64,000 nt of DNA, from positions 186,001 through 250,000 of the forward strand of contig NZ_NOIN01000005.1 in assembly GCF_014596565.1 (NCBI RefSeq). The letters are read 5' to 3'. The stretch is from Pseudomonas sp. PSB18. Its GTDB lineage: Bacteria; Pseudomonadota; Gammaproteobacteria; Pseudomonadales; Pseudomonadaceae. This document shows, in pieces, positions 8,892-17,310 of this stretch (the stretch's first letter is position 1; each line of letters opens with the position of its first letter). The position numbers were made by a program, and so were the translations under genes. Below the pieces are notes generated by a model. The model made no database searches. It had not been told where the DNA came from and worked only from the letters and a program-made list of their open reading frames with translations.

Positions 8892-9728
8892 TCAGTCTGG
8901 AACAATTGAGCAGCGCTTGCGGTAGTCCGCCGGACTCAAGCGATAGGCGCGCTGGAACCAGCGGCCCAGGTGACTCTGATCGGCAAACCCGAGCTGTGCC
9001 GCCACGGCCACGGCGCTCTCACCGCGGGCCAGCAGACGTCGCGCCCGGGCCAGTCGCAACTGGATCAGATAAGCGTGGGGGGCCAGGCCGAACGCCGCCT
9101 TGAACGCACGGGTCAGGCGGAACCGGTCGACGCAGGTGACCCGCGCCAGGTCATCCAGGCCGATGTCTTCGTTCAGATGGCTGTGCAGATAATCGCGGGC
9201 CTGCTGCGCAACCAGCGGCAGGCGCGGGTCGGGGTTGATCCGGGCCCGCCAGTGCAAATGCTGGGTCAGGTTGGCCAACAGGGTGTCGAGCGCCGTCTGG
9301 CGGACGATGCGGATTTCCTGGTCGTGCAGGCTCTGGAACGCCAGGGCCGTCGCGTTCGCCAGGCGTGCATCGTCGGCCAGGGTCGCGGCGAACCCCAACT
9401 GTGCGTTGTCTGGCGCGACGTCGAACAACGAGCGCAACTCTCGCTCCAGCCAGAGGGGATCGAGGTACAGGGTGCGATAGGTAAAACCGCCGGCCTGGGG
9501 CGCATGCCCGTCATGGAGTTCACCGGGTTCCAGCAGGAAAACCTTGCCCGGCGTGCTGTTGTGCTGCTGGCGGCGGCAATGAAACTGCTGCACGCCCTCT
9601 TCGGTCACGCCGACCAGGTACGCATCATGCCAATGGGGATCATAGGCATGCCCTTCAAAATGCGCGCGCACGGTCTCGATACCGGACGTGGCGTCCTGCT
9701 TGAGATCGATCCAGTTGCGCGAGGTCAT
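8892..9728 (-). CDS. AraC-family transcriptional regulator
   Basis: A 278-residue regulator with an N-terminal cupin-type sensor domain ('HFEGHAYDPHWHDAYLVGV', 'KVFLLEPGELHDGHAP') and a C-terminal double helix-turn-helix. The DNA-binding part includes 'LARVTCVDRFRLTRAFKAAF', 'GLAPHAYLIQLRLARARRLL' and 'AVAAQLGFADQSHLGRWFQR', which are the classic AraC/XylS signatures. It is upstream of and in line with the LysE-type exporter, so it probably activates that exporter in response to the exported compound or a relative of it. The ATG at 9728 begins a typical N-terminus for the family. Confidence 0.92.
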   Translation of the reverse strand: MTSRNWIDLKQDATSGIETVRAHFEGHAYDPHWHDAYLVGVTEEGVQQFHCRRQQHNSTPGKVFLLEPGELHDGHAPQAGGFTYRTLYLDPLWLERELRSLFDVAPDNAQLGFAATLADDARLANATALAFQSLHDQEIRIVRQTALDTLLANLTQHLHWRARINPDPRLPLVAQQARDYLHSHLNEDIGLDDLARVTCVDRFRLTRAFKAAFGLAPHAYLIQLRLARARRLLARGESAVAVAAQLGFADQSHLGRWFQRAYRLSPADYRKRCSIVPD

Positions 9729-9831
9729 GGGTTCTCCGGCCTGATTTATCCGCTTGAGCAGATTAACCGCTCAGGGTGAGGACTGTCTGGAAGATTTGTG
9801 CAGCGAATACTGAAGACCCTGCGCAGATCCC

Positions 9832-9920
9832 TGTGGGAGCGAGCCTGCTCGCGATAACGGAGTGTCAGCCACTGCAGGGTCGACTGATGCACCGCTATCG
9901 CGAGCAGGCTCGCTCCCACA
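9832..9920. repeat. REP pair (inverted)
   Basis: Facing REP copies of the TGTGGGAGCGAGCCTGCTCG type lie between the AraC gene and the GlcG-like gene, with a spacer of about 30 bases. Confidence 0.9.
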
Positions 9921-9948
9921 CTGGACACACTGGCGTTCCCCAACCCGA

Positions 9949-10374
9949 TCAAGGATCAGGAACAAGCGCCGGCAACACCGCCTCCAGCGCCAGTCGCGCC
10001 AGTTCGGCATCCTGCTCGGACTTGACCCCGGACACGCCGATGGCACCGATGCATTGTCCGTCGTGGCGAATGCTCACACCGCCTTCGAGCATGCCGTGCA
10101 GATGCGGCGCACTGAGAAAGGCATAGCGACCTTCGTTGATCATGTCTTCGAAAAACTTGCTGTCACGCCGGCTCATGGCAGCGGTGCGGGCTTTTTCGGT
10201 GGCGATGTAGGCCGACAACGGCGAGGCACCGTCCAGCCGCAACAGGCCGAGGGGATGGCCGCCATCGTCCACCACACAGACCGACACGGCCCATTGACGC
10301 TGATGCGCCAGCTCCTTGGCTGCTACCAACAACTGTGCAACATCTTGTTCGGTGAGGACTGCCTTGGTTTTCAT
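9949..10374 (-). CDS. GlcG/HbpS-family heme-binding-like protein
   Basis: A 141-residue protein of the GlcG/HbpS (DUF336) family. Family features are 'VSVCVVDDGGHPLGLLRLDG' in the first half, 'IATEKARTAA' after it, and the glycine-rich 'GGVSIRHDGQCIGAIGVSGV' near residue 105. Members bind heme or small ligands, or act as accessory proteins next to oxidation pathways. It is transcribed away from vanA and shares the intergenic region carrying both VanR-type palindromes, so joint control with vanillate demethylation is likely. A heme-supply or redox-accessory role for the Rieske oxygenase is only inference. Confidence 0.8.
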   Translation of the reverse strand: MKTKAVLTEQDVAQLLVAAKELAHQRQWAVSVCVVDDGGHPLGLLRLDGASPLSAYIATEKARTAAMSRRDSKFFEDMINEGRYAFLSAPHLHGMLEGGVSIRHDGQCIGAIGVSGVKSEQDAELARLALEAVLPALVPDP

Positions 10375-10475
10375 GAATCACTCCGATGTGCCACGCAAGA
10401 ACCCGTGTCGCAGTATGGCCTTGGCGTCAGTTCGAGCCAACCCGTTCGAAATCCTGCTCGTCGGGTGACGGCATC

Positions 10476-10487
10476 AATGGATCCATT
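10476..10487. promoter_or_regulatory. putative VanR operator 1
   Basis: A perfect 12-bp palindrome, AATGGATCCATT. It resembles the published Caulobacter VanR site (ATTGGATCCAAT). It lies 74 bp centre-to-centre from a second copy, between the GlcG-like gene and vanA. Confidence 0.65.
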
Positions 10488-10522
10488 AAAAATGAAAGAC
10501 CGCTCAATTCATCGATAATACA

Positions 10523-10552
10523 TTGACAACAAAACTAGTTAAGAGACTTAAT
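10523..10552 (+). promoter_or_regulatory. putative vanA promoter
   Basis: A consensus -35 TTGACA (10523-10528) is followed after 18 bases by CTTAAT (10547-10552, four of six matches to TATAAT). The spacer contains AACTAGTT, shared with the ech promoter, and the -10 region overlaps the second VanR-type palindrome, which fits repression by occlusion. Confidence 0.55.
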
Positions 10553-10554
10553 GG
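10536..10554. promoter_or_regulatory. TAGTTA-N7-TAA element at vanA (putative MarR/FerR-type site)
   Basis: TAGTTA, seven bases, then TAATGG. The left half and spacing match the complete inverted repeat at the ech promoter, including the preceding AAC. The right half is imperfect. Confidence 0.4.
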
Positions 10555-10560
10555 ATCCAT
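10551..10560. promoter_or_regulatory. putative VanR operator 2
   Basis: A second palindrome, ATGGATCCAT, sits just downstream of the predicted vanA -10 and 28 bases before the vanA start codon. With the upstream copy it could support looping or cooperative binding by VanR dimers. Confidence 0.65.
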
Positions 10561-10588
10561 AGAAAAACAAAACCCCTGGAGACCCGTC

Positions 10589-11674
10589 ATGTATCCCAAG
10601 AACGCCTGGTACGTTGCCTGCACCCCCGATGAAATCGCCGAGAAGCCGCTGGGTCGCCAGATCTGCGGCGAGAAAATGGTTTTCTACCGTGGGCATGAAG
10701 GCAAGGTGGCTGCCGTCGAAGACTTCTGCCCCCACCGTGGCGCCCCGCTCTCCTTGGGCTACGTCGAAAACGGCAACCTGGTGTGTGGCTACCATGGCCT
10801 GGTGATGGGCTGTGACGGCAAGACGGTGGAGATGCCAGGGCAACGGGTGCGCGGGTTTCCCTGCAACAAGACCTTCGCCGTGCAGGAACGCCACGCGTTC
10901 ATCTGGGTCTGGCCCGGCGACCAGGCCTTGGCCGACCCGGCACTGATCCATCCTCTGGAATGGGCGGAAAACGAAGAATGGGCCTATGGCGGCGGCCTGT
11001 TCCATATCCAGTGCGACTACCGCCTGATGATCGACAACCTGATGGACCTGACCCACGAGACCTACGTGCATGCCTCGAGCATCGGCCAGAAGGAGATCGA
11101 CGAGGCCCCCCCGGTGACCACGGTCGAAGGCGACGAGGTCATCACCGCCCGGCACATGGAAAACATCATGGCCCCACCGTTCTGGCGCATGGCCCTGCGT
11201 GGCAACAACCTGGCCGACGACGTACCGGTAGACCGCTGGCAGATCTGCCGTTTCACCCCGCCCAGCCATGTCATGATCGAAGTCGGCGTGGCCCATGCCG
11301 GCAACGGCGGCTATCACGCCGCGCCGCAGTTCAAGGCATCGAGCATCGTGGTGGATTTCATTACGCCGGAAACCGAAACGTCCATCTGGTACTTCTGGGG
11401 CATGGCCCGGCATTTCCAGCCCAAGGACGAAGCCCTGACCGCGAGCATTCGCGAAGGCCAGGGCAAGATTTTCAGCGAAGACCTGGAAATGCTCGAGCGC
11501 CAGCAACGCAACCTGCTGGACCATCCGCAACGCAACCTGCTCAAGCTCAACATCGATGCCGGTGGCGTGCAGTCGCGCCGAGTGCTTGAACGCTGGATCG
11601 CCCGTGAGCGCGAAGCCCAGGCGGGATTGATTGCCAGTACCCATCAGCCACAACCTGCGGAGCAACGGCCATGA
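10589..11674 (+). CDS. vanA: vanillate O-demethylase, oxygenase subunit
   Basis: This is the terminal Rieske oxygenase that converts vanillate to protocatechuate plus formaldehyde, with electrons from VanB. The 361-residue product has the Rieske [2Fe-2S] ligands C47-x-H49 ('CPHRGAPLSLG') and C66-x2-H69 ('CGYHG'), then the mononuclear-iron region 'MIDNLMDLTHETYVHASS' (about residues 148-165). The ATG at 10589 has GGAG nearby and starts the conserved MYPKNAWYVACTPDE; an in-frame upstream extension was rejected. It overlaps vanB by four bases (ATGA). Two VanR-type palindromes and a strong -35 lie upstream, and an A-rich AAAAACAAAA tract precedes the ribosome-binding site. Confidence 0.96.
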   Translation: MYPKNAWYVACTPDEIAEKPLGRQICGEKMVFYRGHEGKVAAVEDFCPHRGAPLSLGYVENGNLVCGYHGLVMGCDGKTVEMPGQRVRGFPCNKTFAVQERHAFIWVWPGDQALADPALIHPLEWAENEEWAYGGGLFHIQCDYRLMIDNLMDLTHETYVHASSIGQKEIDEAPPVTTVEGDEVITARHMENIMAPPFWRMALRGNNLADDVPVDRWQICRFTPPSHVMIEVGVAHAGNGGYHAAPQFKASSIVVDFITPETETSIWYFWGMARHFQPKDEALTASIREGQGKIFSEDLEMLERQQRNLLDHPQRNLLKLNIDAGGVQSRRVLERWIAREREAQAGLIASTHQPQPAEQRP

Positions 11675-12621
11675 TCGAAGTTCAGGTCGCGGCGCGGCAC
11701 AACGAAGCCCTGGACATCTGCAGCTACGAGCTGATCCGTGTCGACGGCCAGCCTTTGCCGGCGTTCACGGCTGGTGCCCATATCGATGTGCATTTGCCGG
11801 GTGGCGTGATTCGGCAGTATTCGCTGTGCAACCACCCCGAGGAACGGCACCGCTATCTCATCGGCGTGCTCAAGGATCCAGCCTCGCGGGGCGGTTCAAG
11901 CAGCCTGCACGAGCAGATCCTGCCCGGTGCGCGGTTGTTCATCAGCGAACCGCGTAATCTGTTCCCCCTCGCCCTCCAAGCCCGGCGTCATCTGCTGTTT
12001 GCCGGAGGCATCGGCATCACGCCGATCCTGGCCATGGCCGAGCACCTGGCGCAAAGTGGCGCGACATTCGAGTTGCATTACTGCGCCAGGTCCCTGGAGC
12101 GGGCCGCCTTCGTCGAGCGCCTGGGTCAGGCTCCGTATGCCGATCGGGTGTTCCTGCATTTCGACGAAGCACCCGAAACCGCACTGGATACCGCTCGGGT
12201 GTTGGCGGCGCCCAGTGAAGACGTGCACCTCTATGTCTGCGGCCCCGGCGGGTTCATGCAACATGTACTGGACACCGCCAGGGCCCAGGGCTGGCAGGAC
12301 GCCTGCCTGCACCGCGAATACTTCGCCGCCGTCCCCACCGACACCCGCGCCGATGGCAGCTTTACCGTGAAGCTGGCCAGCAGCGGCCAAGTGTTCGAAG
12401 TCCCCAAGGACCGCAGCGTCGTGCAGGTGCTGGAAAGCCATGGCATCGAGATTCCGATCTCCTGCGAGCAAGGCGTCTGCGGCACCTGCCTGACCCGCGT
12501 GCTGGAAGGTGTGCCGGACCATCGCGACATGTTCCTGACCGAGGCCGAGCAGGCTTGCAACGACCAGTTCACGCCGTGCTGTTCCAGGTCGAAGACGCCG
12601 TTGCTGGTGTTGGACCTCTAG
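11671..12621 (+). CDS. vanB: vanillate O-demethylase, reductase subunit
   Basis: The 316-residue NAD(P)H-dependent reductase passes electrons to VanA. It has an N-terminal FAD/FMN-binding ferredoxin-reductase fold ('GGVIRQYSLCNHP'), a nucleotide-binding domain ('LLFAGGIGITPILAMAEHL', 'VYVCGPGGFM'-like motif), and a C-terminal plant-type [2Fe-2S] ferredoxin domain with Cys265, Cys270 and Cys273 in 'CEQGVCGTC' and the fourth Cys near residue 302. This is the phthalate-dioxygenase-reductase domain order. It starts inside the vanA stop (ATGA), so the two subunits are translationally coupled. Confidence 0.96.
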   Translation: MIEVQVAARHNEALDICSYELIRVDGQPLPAFTAGAHIDVHLPGGVIRQYSLCNHPEERHRYLIGVLKDPASRGGSSSLHEQILPGARLFISEPRNLFPLALQARRHLLFAGGIGITPILAMAEHLAQSGATFELHYCARSLERAAFVERLGQAPYADRVFLHFDEAPETALDTARVLAAPSEDVHLYVCGPGGFMQHVLDTARAQGWQDACLHREYFAAVPTDTRADGSFTVKLASSGQVFEVPKDRSVVQVLESHGIEIPISCEQGVCGTCLTRVLEGVPDHRDMFLTEAEQACNDQFTPCCSRSKTPLLVLDL

Positions 12622-12641
12622 CCCCCAGCCTACCCCATCCC

Positions 12642-12729
12642 TGTGGGAGCGAGCCTGCTCGCGATAGCGGTGTGTCAGCAAAAGATCTGTAACTGATCCA
12701 CCGCAATCGCGAGCAGGCTCGCTCCCACA
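12642..12729. repeat. REP pair (inverted)
   Basis: Facing REP copies fill the short gap between the convergent vanB and vanR genes and probably act as their shared 3' structure. Confidence 0.9.
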
Positions 12730-12737
12730 ATGGATAC

Positions 12738-13451
12738 TCACTCGGAACGCAAGATCACCTTCATGTGCTCATCCGCCAAGGTCGAGCCGAACACCTCGGC
12801 GTAGCGCAAGGTGGCGTTGGCATGTTCGCGCATGATCGCCTCGGCCCGCGCGCCCTGGCGATGGATCAGCGCGTCGAACACCGAGTGGTGTTGCATGTGG
12901 GCATAGTTGAAGCGCCGATACTCGCCGGCCATGTTCTGCCGATCCACCGCCAGTGCGGTGACTGAGGCGAACGGCAGATGATCGTTGCGGGCCAGCGCAT
13001 CGGCAATGGCCGGGTTGTGGCTGCCTTCGACGATCACCTGGTGAAAGCGCATGTTGAGGTCGTGATAGATCTCCAGGTCCTCCTCGGTCACGTAGCCCTT
13101 GGCGAACAGTTCGTCGCCCTGTACCAGGCATTGTTCGAGGGTGGCGCGAGCCTCCGCATCCAGGCCTCGTTCGGCGGTCTGACGTGCGGCCAGGCCTTCC
13201 AGCACACCGCGCACTTCCACCGCGCCGGCAATGTCCTCGGCGCTGACCGAACGCACCTGGAACCCACGCCCGCCGAAGCGCACCAGCAAACCCTCCTGCT
13301 CCAGCGTCCTGAACGCCATGCGAACCGGCATCCGCGACACGCCGAACCGTTGCGCCGTGGGAATCTCCATCAACCGCTCACCGGCCGCCAGCTCGCCAGA
13401 AGCAATCATTCTGCGCAACGCAACCAGCACCGTTTGGCCGGGCTTACTCAT
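12738..13451 (-). CDS. vanR: GntR/FCD-family regulator, vanillate repressor VanR
   Basis: A 237-residue regulator with an N-terminal winged helix ('AQRFGVSRMPVRMAFRTLEQ' is the recognition helix region) and a C-terminal FCD ligand domain ('DLEIYHDLNMRFHQVIVEGS', 'RRFNYAHMQHHSVFDALIHR'), which carries the Asp/His metal-binding pattern of FadR-type proteins. It is convergent with vanAB. The position, the family and the two palindromes at vanA match the known VanR repressor that releases DNA on binding vanillate. It probably controls vanAB and perhaps the divergent GlcG-like gene. Confidence 0.9.
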   Translation of the reverse strand: MSKPGQTVLVALRRMIASGELAAGERLMEIPTAQRFGVSRMPVRMAFRTLEQEGLLVRFGGRGFQVRSVSAEDIAGAVEVRGVLEGLAARQTAERGLDAEARATLEQCLVQGDELFAKGYVTEEDLEIYHDLNMRFHQVIVEGSHNPAIADALARNDHLPFASVTALAVDRQNMAGEYRRFNYAHMQHHSVFDALIHRQGARAEAIMREHANATLRYAEVFGSTLADEHMKVILRSE

Positions 13452-13500
13452 CCGGGGTACTTCCAGGGAAAAGAGACCGCCATAGTAAAAGCAAAACCCG

Positions 13501-13588
13501 GTGGGAGCGAGCCTGCTCGCGATAGCGGTGGGTCAGCCACTGCAGAATCGACTGATAGATCTCTATCGCGAGCAGGGCCCGCTCCCAC
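13501..13588. repeat. REP pair, first of two in tandem
   Basis: Facing REP copies; the right arm carries a GGGCCC variant. A near-copy of the whole pair, including the spacer text CAGAATCGACTGATAGAT, follows 47 bases later, so this looks like a duplicated REP module between vanR and fcs. Confidence 0.88.
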
Positions 13589-13634
13589 AGGGGATTGGGG
13601 CCGGACGCGGAATGTGTGTCCACTGCAGAACCAG

Positions 13635-13723
13635 TGTGGGAGCGAGCCTGCTCGCGATGGCGGTGGGTCAGCTACCGCAGAATCGACTGATAGATCGCTA
13701 TCGCGAGCAGGCTCGCTCCCACA
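13635..13723. repeat. REP pair, second of two in tandem
   Basis: A near-duplicate of the preceding REP pair; the spacers differ at a few positions only. It ends 15 bases from the fcs stop codon. Confidence 0.88.
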
Positions 13724-13737
13724 GGTTCTTGGTGTGC

Positions 13738-15618
13738 TTAAGCGAGTGTCGCCCGCAGGATCGACTCATCCTCACCGCGGTACAGCGCTTCGACTTTCGC
13801 CGCCCGCCATTGCAACACCGCCCGCTGGTTGATGGAGCCCTTGTCGGTGATTTCGCCGCGGTCGATGGACGCCGGTTCATCGAGCAAGGCGATCCACTCG
13901 ACCCGGCTGGCGTTGCCGCTGGCGCCGTGGTTGAGGCGTTGCAGCCAGTCGGCGAACCATTGGCGGACGGGGGCGCTGGCGAGTACTTGGGCATCACTGG
14001 CGTCCGCGGGCAGACCCGACAGGCGTCGGCACTCGGGAAGCCGCGGGAATACCAGGGCGCCCAGGCATTCGCGATCCGGCGCAGTCACCACCAGGTCCTG
14101 GACGTAGGGCGTACCTTCCAGCACCGCACGGTTGCGCAACGGCCCGACGCTGACGAACACGCCGGAGGACAGCTTGAAGTCCTCGGCAATCCGCCCGTCG
14201 AACATCAGCCCCAACTGCGGATTAGCCGGATCGGCCAACTTGATCGCATCGCCCGAGCAATAGAAACCGTCCTCGTCGAACACCTCGGCCGTCTGCTGCG
14301 GTGAGCGCCAGTAGCCGGGCATGATGTGCGGCCCGCGGAAGCGGCCTTCGAACTTGCCGTCCACCGGCATCAGTCGCACTTCGCAACCCGGCGCCGGCAG
14401 GCCGATATAGCCGGCCATGGACAGCGGCCCGGTGGTAAAGGTGCACGACGGAGACGCTTCGGTCATCCCCAGCCCGGCCATCATGCGGATCCGTTCGCCG
14501 CAATGCTGCTCGGCCACTTTGTCGAGCCGGTCCCAGGTGCTCTGAGACAGGCCGGCGGCGGCAAAGAAAAACAGGCTGACGCGCTTGAAGAAGCGCTCGC
14601 GCAACTCGCCATCCCGCTCCAGGGCGCTGACCAGTTCCTCCCAACCCTTGGGCACGGTCAGGTAGGCGGTCGGTGAAATCTCCTTGAGGTTGCGCAAGGT
14701 TTCGGCGAAACCCTGGGCGGTGGGCTTGCCGTCATCCAGGTAAAACGTGCCGCCGTTGTACAACACGATGCCGACGTTGTGACTGCCACCAAAGGTGTGG
14801 TTCCACGGCAACCAGTCCACCAGCACCGGCGGCGCTTCGCCGAACACCGGAAAGGTCTGCAACAGCATCTGCTGGTTGGCACAGAGCATGCGCTGAGTGG
14901 TGACCACGGCCTTGGGCAGTTTGGTGGAGCCTGAGGTGAAGAGAAACTTGGCGATGCTGTCAGGGCCGGTCGCGGCGAAGGCACGTTCGGCCTCGGCACC
15001 ACCGGGTTGCGCCAACAGGCTGGCAAAGCTTGTCCTGGAGCGCCCCGCCATCTCACCGCCCACCGTGATCAGCGGCACATTCGCCGGCAACACCGCATTG
15101 ACCGCACGCTCAAACGGCGCAGCCTGGCTGACGAATACCAGCCCTGGCTGCAGTAGATCGCAAACATGCCGCAGCTTGGCAAAATCCTGGGACAACAAGG
15201 AATAGGCCGGCGACACCGGGCAATACGGAATGCCGGCGTACATCGCACCAAGGGCCATCTGCAGATGTTCGATGTCGTTGCCCGAAAGCAAGGCCAGGGG
15301 TTTATCGGCCGACAATCCATAAGCCAGCAGGCTCTGGGCAATGGCGCGGACGCTGTCGAGCATTTCGGCGTAGCTGACCCGACGCCAATCCCCCCCGTTC
15401 TGCCGGGCAGCGATAAAGGTCTGTTGCGGGCGCACCTGGGCCCAATGCACCAGGCGATCGAGCAAGCGTACCGGCAACGGGGCCAGGGCTTCCAGGGAGC
15501 GCATGTGCAGGATGCCCTGCTCCTCACTGACCTCAACCGCGGGGTGACCAATCGACACCTGGCGATAAGGCGTAGGGCCGGGTTGGGAGGACGATCTGAA
15601 CTCGGAACTCACGTACAT
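13738..15618 (-). CDS. fcs: feruloyl-CoA synthetase
   Basis: An acyl-CoA synthetase (ANL superfamily, 626 residues) that activates ferulate, and usually caffeate and p-coumarate, with ATP and CoA. Visible motifs are the AMP-binding P-loop 'IAKFLFTSGSTKLPKAVVTT', 'LVDWLPWNHTFGGSHNVG', the A5-type 'GLGMTEASP' and 'FYCSGDAIKLADP'. The ATG at 15618 has GGAGG only two bases away, while a GTG two codons later has ideal spacing, so translation may begin at 15612. It is the last gene of the run ech-vdh-fcs, separated from vdh by 136 bases that contain an A-rich ATAACAATAACAAGG tract. Confidence 0.93.
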   Translation of the reverse strand: MYVSSEFRSSSQPGPTPYRQVSIGHPAVEVSEEQGILHMRSLEALAPLPVRLLDRLVHWAQVRPQQTFIAARQNGGDWRRVSYAEMLDSVRAIAQSLLAYGLSADKPLALLSGNDIEHLQMALGAMYAGIPYCPVSPAYSLLSQDFAKLRHVCDLLQPGLVFVSQAAPFERAVNAVLPANVPLITVGGEMAGRSRTSFASLLAQPGGAEAERAFAATGPDSIAKFLFTSGSTKLPKAVVTTQRMLCANQQMLLQTFPVFGEAPPVLVDWLPWNHTFGGSHNVGIVLYNGGTFYLDDGKPTAQGFAETLRNLKEISPTAYLTVPKGWEELVSALERDGELRERFFKRVSLFFFAAAGLSQSTWDRLDKVAEQHCGERIRMMAGLGMTEASPSCTFTTGPLSMAGYIGLPAPGCEVRLMPVDGKFEGRFRGPHIMPGYWRSPQQTAEVFDEDGFYCSGDAIKLADPANPQLGLMFDGRIAEDFKLSSGVFVSVGPLRNRAVLEGTPYVQDLVVTAPDRECLGALVFPRLPECRRLSGLPADASDAQVLASAPVRQWFADWLQRLNHGASGNASRVEWIALLDEPASIDRGEITDKGSINQRAVLQWRAAKVEALYRGEDESILRATLA

Positions 15619-15754
15619 TTCCTCCACCAAGGCACGTTCGGGTTCGCGATGCGAGCGGAACGTGGCAGCGTCTGGCTGCGACCTTGTTATTGTTATGTCT
15701 GGCCTGCACCGGGGCGGCGGTTTCGAAACGCGGCCGCCCACGATGCGATGGATA

Positions 15755-17203
15755 TCAGATCGGGTAATGCCGGGGACCATTCTGCAAGGTCACCCAACGC
15801 AACTGGGTGAAATGCTCGATGGATGCCTTGCCGCCGAAACTGCCGTAACCACTGGACTTGACTCCGCCGAAGGGCATCTGCGCCTCGTCGTGCACGGTGG
15901 GCCCGTTGATATGACAGATGCCCGATTCGATCCGCTGGGCCAAGGTCAGAGCCCGGCTGGTATCGCGGCTGAAAATGGCCGCCGACAGGCCGAATTCGGA
16001 ATCGTTGGCCAGGCGCAGTAATTCTTCGTCACCGCTCCCGCGCAACAACACCGCCACCGGACCAAAGGACTCCTCACGGTACAGGCGCATGTCCGGCGTC
16101 ACCCCATCGAGCAGGGTTGGTTGCAGAATGCTGCCCTCCAACTGACCACCTGCCACCAGCGTGGCGCCTTTGGCCAGGGCATCGTCGATCATGGCCTTGA
16201 TGCGCTGGCCGGCACTGACGTCGACCAGCGAGCCCAGCACCGAATCTCCGCTGGCTGGATCACCGGCACGCAACGTGGCGATTTTCGCCTGCAACCGGGA
16301 AACGAAGGCATCGGCCACGCTGGCGTCCACGATCAGACGCTCGGTGGACATGCAGATCTGCCCCTGGTTGAAGTACGCCCCGAAGGCAGCCGCTTCCACC
16401 GCGGCGTCCAGATCGGCGTCGTCCAGCACGAGAAACGGTGCCTTGCCACCCAGCTCCAACAGCGCCGGCTTGAGGTGACGTGCCGACAACTCGCCAACGA
16501 TGCGCCCGACGTGGGTCGAGCCGGTGAAGTTGACACGGCGCACCGCCGGGTTGGCGATCAGTCGCTCGACGATCACTGGAGCGTCCGCAGGCGCATTGCA
16601 GATCACATTGACCACGCCGTCGCCCAACCCGGCGTCCTGCAGCACCTGGCCGATCAAGCGGTGCACCGCCGGGCTGATCTCCGAAGCCTTGAGCACCACG
16701 GTATTGCCGCAGGCCAGAGGCATGGCGATCGCGCGGGTGGCGAGAATCACCGGGGCGTTCCATGGCGCAATCCCCAGCACCACGCCGCAGGGCTGGCGCA
16801 GGGCCATGGCGAAACTGCCGGGCACGTCCGAAGGAATGATTTCGCCGTTGATCTGAGTGGTCATGGCGGCAGCTTCGCGTAGCATGTTCGCCGCCAGGTG
16901 CACATTGAAGCCATACCAGTTGGCCATGGCGCCGGTTTCGCCGGCGGCGGCAATGAACTCAGCGCTGCGAGCCTGCAATTGCTCGGCTGCCCGCAGCAGT
17001 CGGGTACGACGTTCGTTGGGGGCCAGCGCGGCCCAGGCGGGAAACGCGGCTTGCGCGGCAGCCACGGCCGCGTCGGCATCTTCCACGGTGGCCGCGGCCA
17101 CACGGGACACCACTTCTCCAGTCACCGGATTGCAACGCTCGAAAGTCCGACCGTCACGGGCGGGGCACGACTGGCCGCCGATCAACAGGGGCACGTCCAG
17201 CAT
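15755..17203 (-). CDS. vdh: vanillin dehydrogenase
   Basis: A 482-residue NAD(P)+-dependent aldehyde dehydrogenase that oxidises vanillin to vanillate, the VanAB substrate. Family features are the cofactor/oxyanion segment 'GIAPWNAPVILATRAIA', the NAD motif 'FTGSTHVG', the general base in 'LLELGGKAP', the catalytic Cys near residue 284 in 'YFNQGQICMSTERL', and the C-terminal 'MPFGGVKSSGYG'. It lies between ech and fcs on the same strand, the ferulate operon order. Just upstream of the start is AAAGACAATAAAGAGG, a Crc/Hfq-type tract overlapping the ribosome-binding site. Confidence 0.94.
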   Translation of the reverse strand: MLDVPLLIGGQSCPARDGRTFERCNPVTGEVVSRVAAATVEDADAAVAAAQAAFPAWAALAPNERRTRLLRAAEQLQARSAEFIAAAGETGAMANWYGFNVHLAANMLREAAAMTTQINGEIIPSDVPGSFAMALRQPCGVVLGIAPWNAPVILATRAIAMPLACGNTVVLKASEISPAVHRLIGQVLQDAGLGDGVVNVICNAPADAPVIVERLIANPAVRRVNFTGSTHVGRIVGELSARHLKPALLELGGKAPFLVLDDADLDAAVEAAAFGAYFNQGQICMSTERLIVDASVADAFVSRLQAKIATLRAGDPASGDSVLGSLVDVSAGQRIKAMIDDALAKGATLVAGGQLEGSILQPTLLDGVTPDMRLYREESFGPVAVLLRGSGDEELLRLANDSEFGLSAAIFSRDTSRALTLAQRIESGICHINGPTVHDEAQMPFGGVKSSGYGSFGGKASIEHFTQLRWVTLQNGPRHYPI

Positions 17204-17210
17204 GGTGATT

Positions 17211-17226
17211 CCTCTTTATTGTCTTT
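17211..17226 (-). promoter_or_regulatory. A-rich Crc/Hfq-type tract at the vdh ribosome-binding site
   Basis: The minus strand reads AAAGACAATAAAGAGG and contains the AANAANAA catabolite-repression motif overlapping the Shine-Dalgarno GAGG of vdh. Hfq/Crc binding to such tracts is established in Pseudomonas; its use here is inference. Confidence 0.5.
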
Positions 17227-17310
17227 ATCGGGAATACGTTCACGGTAGCGCCAAGGGCCTTTGACGAACAGCCTGCGGGCGCTTCTGGAGCGACCCGCTA
17301 CGCCTTCGTC

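Noticed and set aside
13501..13723. Possible CRISPR-like array, because of repeated REP arms
   Set aside because: The repeats are inverted pairs of REP sequence with no regular spacers and no cas genes nearby.
15619..15780. Longer start for fcs
   Set aside because: The extra ~54 residues overlap the vdh end, are Arg/Pro-rich and unlike any Fcs, and the good ribosome-binding site is at 15618 or 15612.
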